From: JANQTF01 sp036835375 | GTDB taxonomy: Bacteria; Bacteroidota; Bacteroidia; J057 | DNA: 52,949 bases | Assembly (NCBI GenBank): GCA_036835375.1 | Contig: DAITMB010000020.1 | Coordinates: 1-52,949 of the forward strand | Direction: 5' to 3' | Position numbers and translations under genes: made by a program | Shown: one piece after another, positions 1-8,088 of the stretch | How positions within the stretch are numbered: position 1 is the stretch's first letter | Layout of the letters: each line of letters begins with the position of its first letter | Notes under the pieces: model-generated | Told to the model about the DNA's origin: nothing | Seen by the model: only the letters and a program-made list of their open reading frames with translations | Database searches by the model: none

Positions 1-1966
1 CGAGACTAGACTGGTCAAAGTTGGTGTTCAACACCCTCATTCCGCCGATCAACACGGTCAACTCCGGAGCGGTCAGCGTGAGCAATTGTGCTTTGTCAAT
101 CAGCAATTCCTCTGCTGTCACAGCATATTTGGTCTTGAGATAGTTGCGGAAGCCATCAGCGGCTGGCTCCAACACAGCGAAGGAGTCCACATCGGTCTGC
201 TCCAGCGACGCATCGGTGCGACCAGGCGTGAAAGGCACCGTCACCTCATGTCCGGCAAGTCTTGCTGCCACCTCAATGCCAGCACATCCACCGAGGACAA
301 TCAGATCGGCCAGCGACACGCGCTTGTTACCAGTCTGCGCGCTGTTGAATGCCGCTTGAATCCCTTCAAGGGTCTTCAGCACAATAGCCAGTTGGGCAGG
401 GTTGTTGACTTTCCAGTCTTTTTGAGGCGCCAGGCGAATTCGGGCACCATTGGCACCGCCGCGCTTGTCAGAACCACGGAAGGTGGAAGCCGAAGCCCAC
501 GCCGTAGATACCAACTGAGATACAGACAATCCAGAAGAAAGAATTTTTCCTTTCAGCGCTTCAATATCTTGACCGTCAATCAATTCATGCGTCACTGCAG
601 GAACTGGATCTTGCCAGATCAACTCCTCCGAAGGAACTTCTGGTCCGAGGTATCGCACGATGGGTCCCATGTCACGGTGGGTTAGCTTGAACCAAGCGCG
701 AGCAAAGGCATCGGCGAACTTGTCAGGATTTTCGAGGAAGTGTCTTGATATTGGCTCATAAATCGGATCTACCCGCAGGGCAATGTCGGTTGTGAGCATG
801 AAAGGGGCGTGGCGAACAGCGGGATCGTGCGCATCGGGCACAGTACCAGCGCCTGCATTGCCTACTGGCTTCCATTGGTGAGCACCTGCCGGGCTTTTGG
901 AAAGTTCCCATTCAAACCCAAATAAGTTTTCAAAGTAGTTGTTGCTCCACTGCGTGGGGGTGGTGGTCCAAGCGCCCTCCAAACCACTGGTGATGGTGTG
1001 AGCACCACTTCCAGAACCGAAAGTATTTTTCCAACCGAGGCTTTGCGCCTCAATTCCAGCAGCTGCAGGTTCGCGTCCCACATATTTTCCGGGGTCGGCA
1101 GCGCCATGTGTTTTGCCGAAGGTGTGTCCGCCAGCTATCAGCGCCACGGTTTCTTCGTCATTCATCGCCATGCGACCAAATGTCTCGCGAATATCACGAG
1201 CAGAGGCAAGCGGATCAGGGTTTCCGTTGGGTCCTTCTGGATTCACATAGATCAATCCCATTTGCACTGCAGCAAGGGGATTCTCCAACTCGCGATCGCC
1301 CGTGTAGCGCTTGTCGCCCAACCACTCGCTTTCAGCACCCCAGTACACGTCTTCCTCGGGTTCCCAAACGTCTTCGCGTCCGCCGGCAAAGCCAAATGTC
1401 TGAAAGCCCATCGACTCCAGAGCACAATTGCCCGCGAGGATCATCAAGTCAGCCCAAGAGAGATTTTGACCATACTTCTGCTTAATGGGCCAGAGTAGCA
1501 AACGAGCCTTGTCGAGATTGGTATTGTCGGGCCAGCTGTTGAGCGGCGCAAAGCGCTGCGTGCCGGAGCCTGAGCCGCCGCGGCCATCGGCGATGCGGTA
1601 GGTACCTGCACTGTGCCAGGCCATGCGAATGAAGAAGGGTCCGTAGTGACCGTAGTCTGCTGGCCACCAGTCTTGAGACGTGGTCATCAGGTCGTAGATG
1701 TCGTTTTTCACCGCGGCCAAGTCTAAGCTTTTAAACGCTTCTGCATAATTGAAGGTCTCGCCCATGGGGTTCGACAGGCTGGAATGCTGGCGAAGGATGT
1801 TGAGCTTCAACTGATTGGGCCACCATTCGCGGTTGGAGGTGCCGCCGCCAGCGACTTTATTTATGACGCCACTGGTGAATGGGCATTTGCCGCCGCCATT
1901 CGGACTCGTGTTGACATTATAGCTGGAGGCACTTGCGGGGTTGCCTGCGTGGGGATGATGTTCCAT
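1..1966 (-). CDS. katG: Catalase-peroxidase KatG (3' end beyond window)
   Basis: Bifunctional haem catalase-peroxidase that removes hydrogen peroxide. The minus strand reads open from an ATG at 1966 to the window edge, about 655 residues; the family is about 725-740, so roughly 80-90 C-terminal residues are missing. Visible signatures are the distal MAWHSAGTYR motif with its Trp and His, the GLIYVNPEGPNG segment carrying the crosslink Tyr, a RMAMNDEET segment carrying the crosslink Met, and the proximal haem ligand in AGGHTFGKTHG. The Met-Tyr-Trp adduct needed for catalase activity can therefore form. The regulatory Arg region (ALRVDPIYEPI) is also present. It is divergent from oxyR, its usual activator. 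There is no signal peptide, so it should be cytoplasmic. Confidence 0.97.
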   Translation of the reverse strand, partial: MEHHPHAGNPASASSYNVNTSPNGGGKCPFTSGVINKVAGGGTSNREWWPNQLKLNILRQHSSLSNPMGETFNYAEAFKSLDLAAVKNDIYDLMTTSQDWWPADYGHYGPFFIRMAWHSAGTYRIADGRGGSGSGTQRFAPLNSWPDNTNLDKARLLLWPIKQKYGQNLSWADLMILAGNCALESMGFQTFGFAGGREDVWEPEEDVYWGAESEWLGDKRYTGDRELENPLAAVQMGLIYVNPEGPNGNPDPLASARDIRETFGRMAMNDEETVALIAGGHTFGKTHGAADPGKYVGREPAAAGIEAQSLGWKNTFGSGSGAHTITSGLEGAWTTTPTQWSNNYFENLFGFEWELSKSPAGAHQWKPVGNAGAGTVPDAHDPAVRHAPFMLTTDIALRVDPIYEPISRHFLENPDKFADAFARAWFKLTHRDMGPIVRYLGPEVPSEELIWQDPVPAVTHELIDGQDIEALKGKILSSGLSVSQLVSTAWASASTFRGSDKRGGANGARIRLAPQKDWKVNNPAQLAIVLKTLEGIQAAFNSAQTGNKRVSLADLIVLGGCAGIEVAARLAGHEVTVPFTPGRTDASLEQTDVDSFAVLEPAADGFRNYLKTKYAVTAEELLIDKAQLLTLTAPELTVLIGGMRVLNTNFDQSSL

Positions 1967-2005
1967 TTGTCGTGAATATTTTTCTGAATCAATGCATTGA
2001 GAGCA

Positions 2006-2036
2006 CAAATTGAGAAAAAAAGCATTATCATTCAAA
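2006..2036 (-). promoter_or_regulatory. Putative katG promoter
   Basis: Read on the minus strand there is TTTG (2036-2033), 19 bases, then TCAATTTG (2013-2006). This matches the Bacteroidota -33 TTTG / -7 TAnnTTTG pattern with one mismatch and the right spacing. It would start transcription about 33 bases before the katG ATG. Any OxyR site should lie just upstream, in the A/T-rich stretch shared with oxyR. Confidence 0.45.
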
Positions 2037-2068
2037 TCAATAATTATTATACTTTTATAACCTTACAT

Positions 2069-2076
2069 TATATTTG
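2069..2076 (+). promoter_or_regulatory. Putative oxyR -7 box
   Basis: TATATTTG is a perfect match to the Bacteroidota -7 consensus TAnnTTTG, 15 bases before the oxyR ATG, implying a very short leader of under 10 bases. No good -33 TTTG is seen at the usual distance, which fits a weak or autoregulated promoter. Confidence 0.45.
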
Positions 2077-2090
2077 TCGTCTATTTTCGC

Positions 2091-2993
2091 ATGACCCTCC
2101 AACAACTGGAATACATCGTGGCTCTGGATGAGCATCGGCACTTCGTGAAGGCAGCCGAGCATTGTTTTGTGTCGCAACCTAACCTGACCATGCAGGTCAA
2201 AAAACTGGAGGACGAAATTGGCGTCCGCATTTTTGACCGCGACAAAAAACCGATCCAGCCTACAGAGATTGGCCGTGAAATCGTCACCCGCGCCAGACAG
2301 ATCCTGCGGGAAACCCGGCAACTCGTCGATTTTGTTCAATATGAAAAGGAGTCCGTTGAGGGGGAGTTCAAAATCGGCATCATTCCTACCCTTGCCCCTT
2401 ACTTACTGCCGCAATTTTTGCCGATGTTCATGGAAGCCCATCCGCAGGTGTACCTGAAAATTCAGGAGTTGCAGACGGACCAAATCGTGTCGTACATACA
2501 AGATGGCATCATTGACCTGGGCCTGCTGGTCACGCCGCTTCACGAGCCCGTGATCCGGGAAATTCCGGTGTTTTACGAGCCCTTTCTGCTCTATCTCCCC
2601 GACAACCATCGTTTTTTACAAGAAAAACTCATGCTGGCCGACGACCTCGACCCCAGCGAAGTGTTGGTGCTAGAAGAAGGACACTGCTTTCGCGATCAGG
2701 CGTTGGCCATTTGTAAACGCACGCAGTCAGAATCCTCCATCGGATTTGACTACCAGAGCGGCTCCATCGAAGCCCTGAAAAACCTCGTTCGCAATGGCGT
2801 GGGCTACACCCTTGTCCCAGAACTGTCGGTGATGCATGAATCGGACCAGCGGCATGTGCGGCGCTTTGCCTACCCCGAGCCGATGCGGGAAGTGAGCATC
2901 GTGGTCCACAATAGCTTCATCAAAGAATCTATTATTCATCGGTTGAAGGCCTGCATTCAGGCCATCGTTCCTCAGCGGCTGCTAGAGAAGTAG
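2091..2993 (+). CDS. oxyR: Hydrogen-peroxide sensor OxyR (LysR family)
   Basis: LysR-type transcription factor that activates peroxide defence genes when oxidised. Residues 1-60 form the winged helix-turn-helix (HFVKAAEHCFVSQPNLTMQVKKLE), followed by the linker helix and a two-lobed sensor domain from about residue 92. The redox pair is clear: Cys199 and Cys208 in EEGHCFRDQALAIC, at the same numbering as in Escherichia coli OxyR, so disulphide switching is expected. Length (300 residues) is normal. It is transcribed away from katG across a 124-base A/T-rich region, the classic arrangement of regulator and target. Confidence 0.96.
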   Translation: MTLQQLEYIVALDEHRHFVKAAEHCFVSQPNLTMQVKKLEDEIGVRIFDRDKKPIQPTEIGREIVTRARQILRETRQLVDFVQYEKESVEGEFKIGIIPTLAPYLLPQFLPMFMEAHPQVYLKIQELQTDQIVSYIQDGIIDLGLLVTPLHEPVIREIPVFYEPFLLYLPDNHRFLQEKLMLADDLDPSEVLVLEEGHCFRDQALAICKRTQSESSIGFDYQSGSIEALKNLVRNGVGYTLVPELSVMHESDQRHVRRFAYPEPMREVSIVVHNSFIKESIIHRLKACIQAIVPQRLLEK

Positions 2994-3548
2994 GTGGGGT
3001 AGGAATGAACAAGGAGTGGAGGTTTTATAGCATTCGAAGACTTATATTTTTTATGATATGTCGTCATTCGCTTGGGTGAAGGAGCAGAATATCCACGTAC
3101 TCAATAGAATAACCTTGGAGCTGGAATGAGGCTTCAGGCCAAAGCAAATTTTTGTCCTCTCCTCATCCTACCCCTGCCTGATTTTAGGCTTTCAACAACA
3201 ATCATTTTCTCCTATTGAATCAGTGAATGAGCATGGAACGCCTCCAAAGTATCGCTACACTTTTACTTCGTCCCTTCGGCTAACTTGCTGGATCATGTCT
3301 AGGACTAGCTTGTGCAGGAATCCTGCGTCAGACACGGCTGTGGGTCCCCTTATCCAACAGTCTCGCTATAGCCCGCTATGCTCGATTTTCCTTTTTTATC
3401 TTTGTGCACAACTTCGCACAAAATCCCGGCGCAATCTCTGACGATTTATTTCGTCGGCGTTCCTACTGTTTTCCAGATCGCTTCATACCGTCATATTTGA
3501 CAGGTCTATTCTTCCCCTTTTTCTACCACCTTTTTCATCCCCTCACCG
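2994..3548 (+). other. Intergenic region without a recognisable gene
   Basis: This 555-base stretch between oxyR and the MazG-like gene has no ORF with recognisable protein character. A 72-codon plus-strand ORF at 3223-3441 has no family resemblance. A perfect short palindrome (GCAGGA-A-TCCTGC) lies at about 3314-3326. I cannot tell whether it is a decayed gene or spacer. Confidence 0.4.
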
Positions 3549-3878
3549 ATGTCTCTCCTGCCTAGCATTCCCTCTGCACCCAGCTTATCTCAACTTCAAC
3601 AGTACCAAGCGGATATCTGCCGGATCCGGGGTTGGGACCAGACGGGAGATTTGGAGGCATGGCTGTTTTTTTCGGAGGAGGTGGGAGAATTGGCCAAGGC
3701 CATTCGCCAACACAAAGCCCTATATGTAGAGAAAAACGCTGAGGCGCGCCCACCACTGCAAGAAGAATTTGCGGACGTTCTGAGCTATTTGCTGGAGTTG
3801 GCCAACAGATTCGGCGTGGACCTCACGCAGGCTTATCGCGACAAGGAAGCCAAAAACGCTGGTCGAACTTGGACTTGA
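3549..3878 (+). CDS. MazG-like nucleotide pyrophosphohydrolase
   Basis: Small all-alpha NTP pyrophosphohydrolase of the MazG-like/dUTPase-2 superfamily, expected to hydrolyse (perhaps damaged) nucleoside triphosphates to monophosphate and pyrophosphate. The metal-binding signature is visible: EEVGELAKAI around residues 43-52 and EEFADVLSYLLELA around 72-85, the EExxE...ExxD pattern. At 109 residues it is a single-domain form, far shorter than the two-domain MazG of enterobacteria. The N-terminus (MSLLPSIPSAPSLSQLQ) is Pro/Ser rich, and no better internal start exists. Its stop lies 18 bases from the convergent lepA stop, with no obvious terminator between. Confidence 0.85.
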   Translation: MSLLPSIPSAPSLSQLQQYQADICRIRGWDQTGDLEAWLFFSEEVGELAKAIRQHKALYVEKNAEARPPLQEEFADVLSYLLELANRFGVDLTQAYRDKEAKNAGRTWT

Positions 3879-3896
3879 AGCTCCCGGAGGACGCTG

Positions 3897-5684
3897 TCAG
3901 TCCAGCTTGAGTACAGCATGAAAAGCACTTTGGGGCACCTCTACCGTCCCGACTTGTCTCATTCGTTTCTTTCCTGCCTTCTGCTTTTCAAGGAGCTTAC
4001 GCTTCCGAGAGATGTCCCCGCCGTAGCACTTGGCGGTCACGTCTTTGCGCATCGCCTTCACCGTCTCGCGAGCCACGATCTTGGCACCGATGGCTGCCTG
4101 AATGGCTACTTCGTATTGCTGTCTCGGGATCAACTCTTTGAGCTTGGCGCAGATTTTCTTGCCAAAATCATGGGCCTTGTCCCTGTGGATCAGCGCGCTG
4201 AGCGCATCTACTGGGTCTCCATTGAGAAGAATATCCAGCCGCACTAGCTTCGATGGCAAAAAGCCCATCATTTGGTAATCGAAAGAAGCATAGCCCCGGG
4301 AGATCGTCTTAAGTTTATCGAAGAAGTCGAAGACCACTTCCGCCAGCGGCAGGTGAAACTGTAGCTCTACGCGATCTGTGGTGAGGTACACCTGATTGAT
4401 AAACCTGCCCCGCTTATCGATGCAGAGGTCCATGATCCTGCCAATGTACTCGCCTTTGGTGATGATCTGCGCACGAATAAAAGGCTCCTGAAGCTCTTTG
4501 ATCTTGGTGGCATCGGGCAGATCGGAGGGAGAATGAATGTCCACGACTTCGTCATCGGTGAGGATCCCTTTGAACGACACGTTCGGGACGGTGGTGATCA
4601 CGGTCATATTGAATTCGCGCTCCAGGCGCTCCTGCACGATTTCCATGTGCAGCATTCCCAGAAAGCCCGCGCGAAAACCGTAGCCCAAAGCAGCGGAGGA
4701 TTCGGCTTGATAGACCAGCGAAGCGTCATTGAGCTTGAGCTTGTCGAGCGCGTCCCGCAGCTCTTCAAACTCATCTGTGTCCACGGGATAGATTCCGGCG
4801 AACACCATAGGCTTCACCTCTTGAAATCCTTGGATCGCCACATCGGCACTGGGCTTCACATTCGTGATGGTATCCCCAACTTTTACTTCGGTCAGGTCCT
4901 TGATACCCGCTACGAGATAGCCTACGCTTCCCGTGGGGATTTCCTCCATCGGAAATTGCTGGAGACGGAGCACCCCGACTTCATCGGCCTGGTATTCTCC
5001 GCCTGTGGCCATGAACTTGAGCTGATCTTTGCGGCGCATCACACCGTCGAACACGCGGAAATAGACGATCGTGCCGCGGTAGGGATTGAAAACGGAGTCA
5101 AAAATGAGTGCTTTGAGTGGACCGTCGGGATTCCCGCTCGGGGCTGGAATGCGCTCAATGATTCGGTCCAGAATTTCCTGAATACCGATGCCATTTTTGG
5201 CAGAAGCATGCAGGATGTCGTCGGGATCACAGCCAATCAAATCGATGATTTCCTCCGACACTTCTTCCACCCGTGCGCTTGGGAGATCGATTTTATTGAT
5301 GACCGGAATGATTTCGAGGTTGTGATCCAGCGCCAGATACAGATTAGAAATTGTCTGGGCTTCAATACCTTGTGCCGCATCCACAATCAGGAGCGCACCT
5401 TCACAGGAAGAAATGGCCCGAGACACTTCATAGGAAAAGTCCACGTGCCCGGGTGTGTCGATCAGGTTGAGGGTGTAGGTGACCCCATCTTTCTGATGGA
5501 ACATTTGAATGGCGTGGCTCTTGATCGTGATGCCTTTTTCCCGCTCCAAGTCCATACTATCGAGCACCTGATTCATCATCTGGCGGTCGGTGAGGGTGGA
5601 GGTTTTTTCCAGCATACGGTCGGCCAAGGTGCTTTTCCCGTGGTCAATATGCGCGATGATGCAAAAGTTTCGGATATCTTTCAT
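3897..5684 (-). CDS. lepA: Elongation factor 4 (LepA), ribosome back-translocase GTPase
   Basis: Translational GTPase that acts on stalled or mistranslocated ribosomes and in 30S biogenesis. The start is placed at MKDIRNFCIIAHIDHGKST (ATG at 5684), giving 595 residues, the normal LepA length; an open frame continues 80 codons upstream to 5924, but that extension has no homology character. G motifs are AHIDHGKS (residues 11-18), the DTPGH switch II and NKID. The EF-G-like domains and the LepA-specific C-terminal domain ending in FHAVLKLD are all present. The leader looks long (see the -7 box near 5990). No lepB is visible next to it. Confidence 0.97.
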   Translation of the reverse strand: MKDIRNFCIIAHIDHGKSTLADRMLEKTSTLTDRQMMNQVLDSMDLEREKGITIKSHAIQMFHQKDGVTYTLNLIDTPGHVDFSYEVSRAISSCEGALLIVDAAQGIEAQTISNLYLALDHNLEIIPVINKIDLPSARVEEVSEEIIDLIGCDPDDILHASAKNGIGIQEILDRIIERIPAPSGNPDGPLKALIFDSVFNPYRGTIVYFRVFDGVMRRKDQLKFMATGGEYQADEVGVLRLQQFPMEEIPTGSVGYLVAGIKDLTEVKVGDTITNVKPSADVAIQGFQEVKPMVFAGIYPVDTDEFEELRDALDKLKLNDASLVYQAESSAALGYGFRAGFLGMLHMEIVQERLEREFNMTVITTVPNVSFKGILTDDEVVDIHSPSDLPDATKIKELQEPFIRAQIITKGEYIGRIMDLCIDKRGRFINQVYLTTDRVELQFHLPLAEVVFDFFDKLKTISRGYASFDYQMMGFLPSKLVRLDILLNGDPVDALSALIHRDKAHDFGKKICAKLKELIPRQQYEVAIQAAIGAKIVARETVKAMRKDVTAKCYGGDISRKRKLLEKQKAGKKRMRQVGTVEVPQSAFHAVLKLD

Positions 5685-6105
5685 GTGTTCTCTTCCTTTT
5701 TCCAAAACGGCTTCTTTTTCCTGCATTTGCCCGCATCGTTCTGGCGATGCGAGGCTGTGTACCCTCTCTCGTGAAAACTTCTCCTCTACCAGCGATTTGC
5801 TCCCGAGGCCATTGGCGTGGGCGAGGTCTGGCAGCAGTCTGATTTCTTTGAAACAGCTCGCTCCTTGATGGAAGTGGGTGCTGCACGTTGTCGCAGTCTC
5901 TCCCTTCCATGTTCCCTGCTCCAAGCCAACGCTCCAACATCAGCATCGCTTTCACATCTCATACAAAAGAAGCCTCCTGTTGTTTGGCAAAAATACAAGG
6001 GAATCCTAAGATTTCATATTAGATTCATCAGGATCGTTGGCTCAAGAACTAAAAGTAAATTCTTGCGCATTCCCTCCACCCCAAATCTTAAGAAAATCTC
6101 AAGAA
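5685..6105 (-). other. lepA leader and divergent intergenic region
   Basis: About 420 bases between lepA and the hydrolase gene. The minus strand is open in the lepA frame as far as 5924, but the translation is low-quality and His/Gln/Arg rich. I see no convincing separate gene. The region carries a candidate lepA -7 box at 5988-5995. Confidence 0.4.
5988..5995 (-). promoter_or_regulatory. Candidate lepA -7 box
   Basis: On the minus strand TATTTTTG fits TAnnTTTG perfectly. It is about 300 bases upstream of the chosen lepA start, so the transcript would have a long leader. No TTTG is seen at the right -33 distance, which lowers confidence. Confidence 0.3.
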
Positions 6106-6888
6106 ATGAAACCAAATCTCACCCTCTTCGCACCGTTTTGCTTGCTGGTGATCCTCCCATTTGCTGCTGCCCATGCCCAGACGGAAGCGCTGTGGTCGAG
6201 GCATCATTTTCCCACAACCGAGGGCAACGTGCTTCCTTATCGGATGCTGTTGCCGATGGACATGGAGGAGGGCGATACATATCCTTTGGTGGTATTTCTG
6301 CATGGAGCGGGAGAGCGTGGCGACGACAATGTCAGGCAGCTCGCCCATATTGCCCGTCATTTTGAGGATTCAGCCATCCGAGTGGATCACCGAGCCTACG
6401 TCATTTTTCCTCAAGTCCCTCAAGATCAATGGTGGTCGGGAGGCAAATGGGACCGGGAGTCGGTTTCCTTGGCACTGCATCACCAAACCGGAGAATACCT
6501 TGCTGCGGTGATGCACCTCGTGGATTCTCTCCAGACGTATGACCCCATAGATCCGAATCGCATATATCTCGGCGGGCTCAGCATGGGAGGATTTGGCACT
6601 TGGGACGCGCTGGCACGCTGGCCTGAGCGATTTGCAGCAGCATTTCCGATCTGCGGGGCGGGAGATCCCACCCGGGCTACCCTCATGAAAGATGTCCCAA
6701 TTTGGGTATTTCATGGAGATGCAGATCTAGTAGTGCCTGTGGCATGCAGTCGCGTCATGGTAGAAGCTTTACGGGAAGCCAGCGCACAAGTCATTTATAC
6801 AGAATTTGACGGCGTCGGTCACGACAGTTGGAGTCCCGCATTCGAGACGAGGCACCTCATCGACTGGATCTTTGCCCAGTCCAAATAA
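6106..6888 (+). CDS. Exported alpha/beta hydrolase (esterase / prolyl-oligopeptidase-like)
   Basis: Secreted serine hydrolase of the group that includes PHB-depolymerase-like and dienelactone-hydrolase-like enzymes (COG4099 type); the substrate is unknown. The start at 6106 is preferred because it begins a signal peptide (MKPNLTLFAPFCLLVILPFA, cleavage near AHA-Q25), whereas the open frame from 6037 has none. Catalytic features: oxyanion loop LHGAGERG (65-72), nucleophile elbow GLSMGGFG with Ser159, acid in HGDADLVVP (Asp207) and His239 in GVGHDSW. At 260 residues it is a complete single domain. It converges on the binding-protein gene, with stops 14 bases apart. Confidence 0.85.
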   Translation: MKPNLTLFAPFCLLVILPFAAAHAQTEALWSRHHFPTTEGNVLPYRMLLPMDMEEGDTYPLVVFLHGAGERGDDNVRQLAHIARHFEDSAIRVDHRAYVIFPQVPQDQWWSGGKWDRESVSLALHHQTGEYLAAVMHLVDSLQTYDPIDPNRIYLGGLSMGGFGTWDALARWPERFAAAFPICGAGDPTRATLMKDVPIWVFHGDADLVVPVACSRVMVEALREASAQVIYTEFDGVGHDSWSPAFETRHLIDWIFAQSK

Positions 6889-6902
6889 GAGTCAGCGCGC
6901 CA

Positions 6903-7850
6903 TCACTCTTCGCCTTCGTTCAGCTCAGCCAGCTCACTGTGAAGGGCTTGGGCTATTTGGCGCAGCCCCTCCACGATGCGGGGACCAGAACGAAACACCA
7001 GCTCTGGCTCAAGGACAAACACTTGGTTGAGCTGACCAGCTGGCGTGTAATAAATGGATGGAAATGCCTCGATCAGGCGCTGATACACTTGCGGCTCTTG
7101 ACTCGGAATCAGCAAATATTCGGGCTTTTTTTCTGCTAATTCTTCTTCATTCGTCCGCTGAAAAGGAGCGGAAACGTCTGCATAGACATTTCTCCCGCCA
7201 GCTTTGCGAATGAGTTCAGGGAGAAGTCCTCGGCCTCCGGCTACTGTCAAGGGATTGCCATCCAGCAGCATCGCCGTGCCGTAGTGAATCATGTTCTCGG
7301 TGCGGGCAACAATGTCTGCTTCTATGTTGGCTAAAGAATCTGCGAGGGCATTGGCAGCTTCTGCTCGTCCCATGATAAGGCCAATTTGTCGAATGTTGCC
7401 ATACACGGCTTCCATGGAATCTGCTCCTAGCACATACATTGGCAACCCTGCGCCCTGCATCTCTGCGAGGGTCTCAGCGCTGAACACCCCTTGCGGGATC
7501 AAAATGACCTCAGCCTGAAGCGACGCCAGCGAATCAACTGCCAGCCCACCTCCTAAATCCAAGGCAAGTAACCCGAGCGCCTCGTCAGGGTAATTACAGG
7601 CTGTGGTCCGCGCAATCAGTCGTTCGCCTGCTCCAATGGCAAACATGATCTCGGTGAAACTCGGTGCCAAAGAAATTACCCGTTGCGGCACAGAAACTAG
7701 TTTCAGCTGCTGTCCCTCATCGTCGAGAAAGTAAGTAGAGATCAGCGGCGCGGACTTGATCAAGCGCATGCGCTCTCCTTGCCTACAGCCTACCAACAAG
7801 CAACCGATCAAAATTATCACGTAGAATATGGAAAATGGAGCAAATTTCAT
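6903..7850 (-). CDS. BtuF/FepB-type ABC substrate-binding lipoprotein
   Basis: Periplasmic substrate-binding protein of the helical-backbone (TroA/BtuF) type, used by importers of cobalamin, haem or ferric siderophores. A lipoprotein signal ends in the LVGC box with Cys22, so it should be membrane anchored. The start of the mature domain (VPQRVISLAPSFTEIMFAIGAGERLIARTTAC) and the later GGRNVYADVSAPFQRTNEEELAEKKPEYLLI segment are diagnostic. No permease or ATPase gene is adjacent, so its transporter must be encoded elsewhere. BtuF is my best guess from the SFTEIMFAIG and NYPDEA segments, but the ligand cannot be fixed from sequence alone. Confidence 0.85.
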   Translation of the reverse strand: MKFAPFSIFYVIILIGCLLVGCRQGERMRLIKSAPLISTYFLDDEGQQLKLVSVPQRVISLAPSFTEIMFAIGAGERLIARTTACNYPDEALGLLALDLGGGLAVDSLASLQAEVILIPQGVFSAETLAEMQGAGLPMYVLGADSMEAVYGNIRQIGLIMGRAEAANALADSLANIEADIVARTENMIHYGTAMLLDGNPLTVAGGRGLLPELIRKAGGRNVYADVSAPFQRTNEEELAEKKPEYLLIPSQEPQVYQRLIEAFPSIYYTPAGQLNQVFVLEPELVFRSGPRIVEGLRQIAQALHSELAELNEGEE

Positions 7851-8049
7851 GGGACTATGTTACTGCTGAAGCTGCGAAAACAAAGTAAAAATACTGTAGA
7901 AAAGCGGTAAAAATACAGCAGAAGAGGTGTCAGCGAAAAGATCTTGCCCTTTCAGCCCAGGGATCCATCCCTCTTCAAAACTTCCTCAAGAACTGTATCT
8001 TTATTTAAAACCCATTCGTAGCGAAACACAAAATCAAGTCAAACTCTCC

Positions 8050-8076
8050 CCTCTCAACCTCACGCCTCTCAACCTC
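8050..8076 (+). repeat. Short tandem repeat before the Hsp70 gene
   Basis: CCTCTCAACCTC occurs at 8050-8061 and again at 8065-8076 (15-base period), inside a C/T-rich run that ends at the Hsp70 start codon. It would sit in the untranslated leader. Confidence 0.6.
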
Positions 8077-8088
8077 TCTCCTCTCCAC

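Noticed and set aside
4533..5774. 413-codon plus-strand ORF antisense to lepA
   Set aside because: It is the mirror of a highly conserved gene; its translation has no domain and is His/Phe/Asp rich as expected from antisense codon bias.
5685..5924. 80-residue N-terminal extension of LepA
   Set aside because: LepA proteins begin at the MKDIRNF-type start; the extension is not conserved in character and would give an over-long protein.
7927..8088. Upstream extension of the Hsp70 from a GTG
   Set aside because: It translates a C/T-rich repeat (SPLNLTPLNLSPLH) before the standard FGIDLGTTN start, so it is more likely leader.
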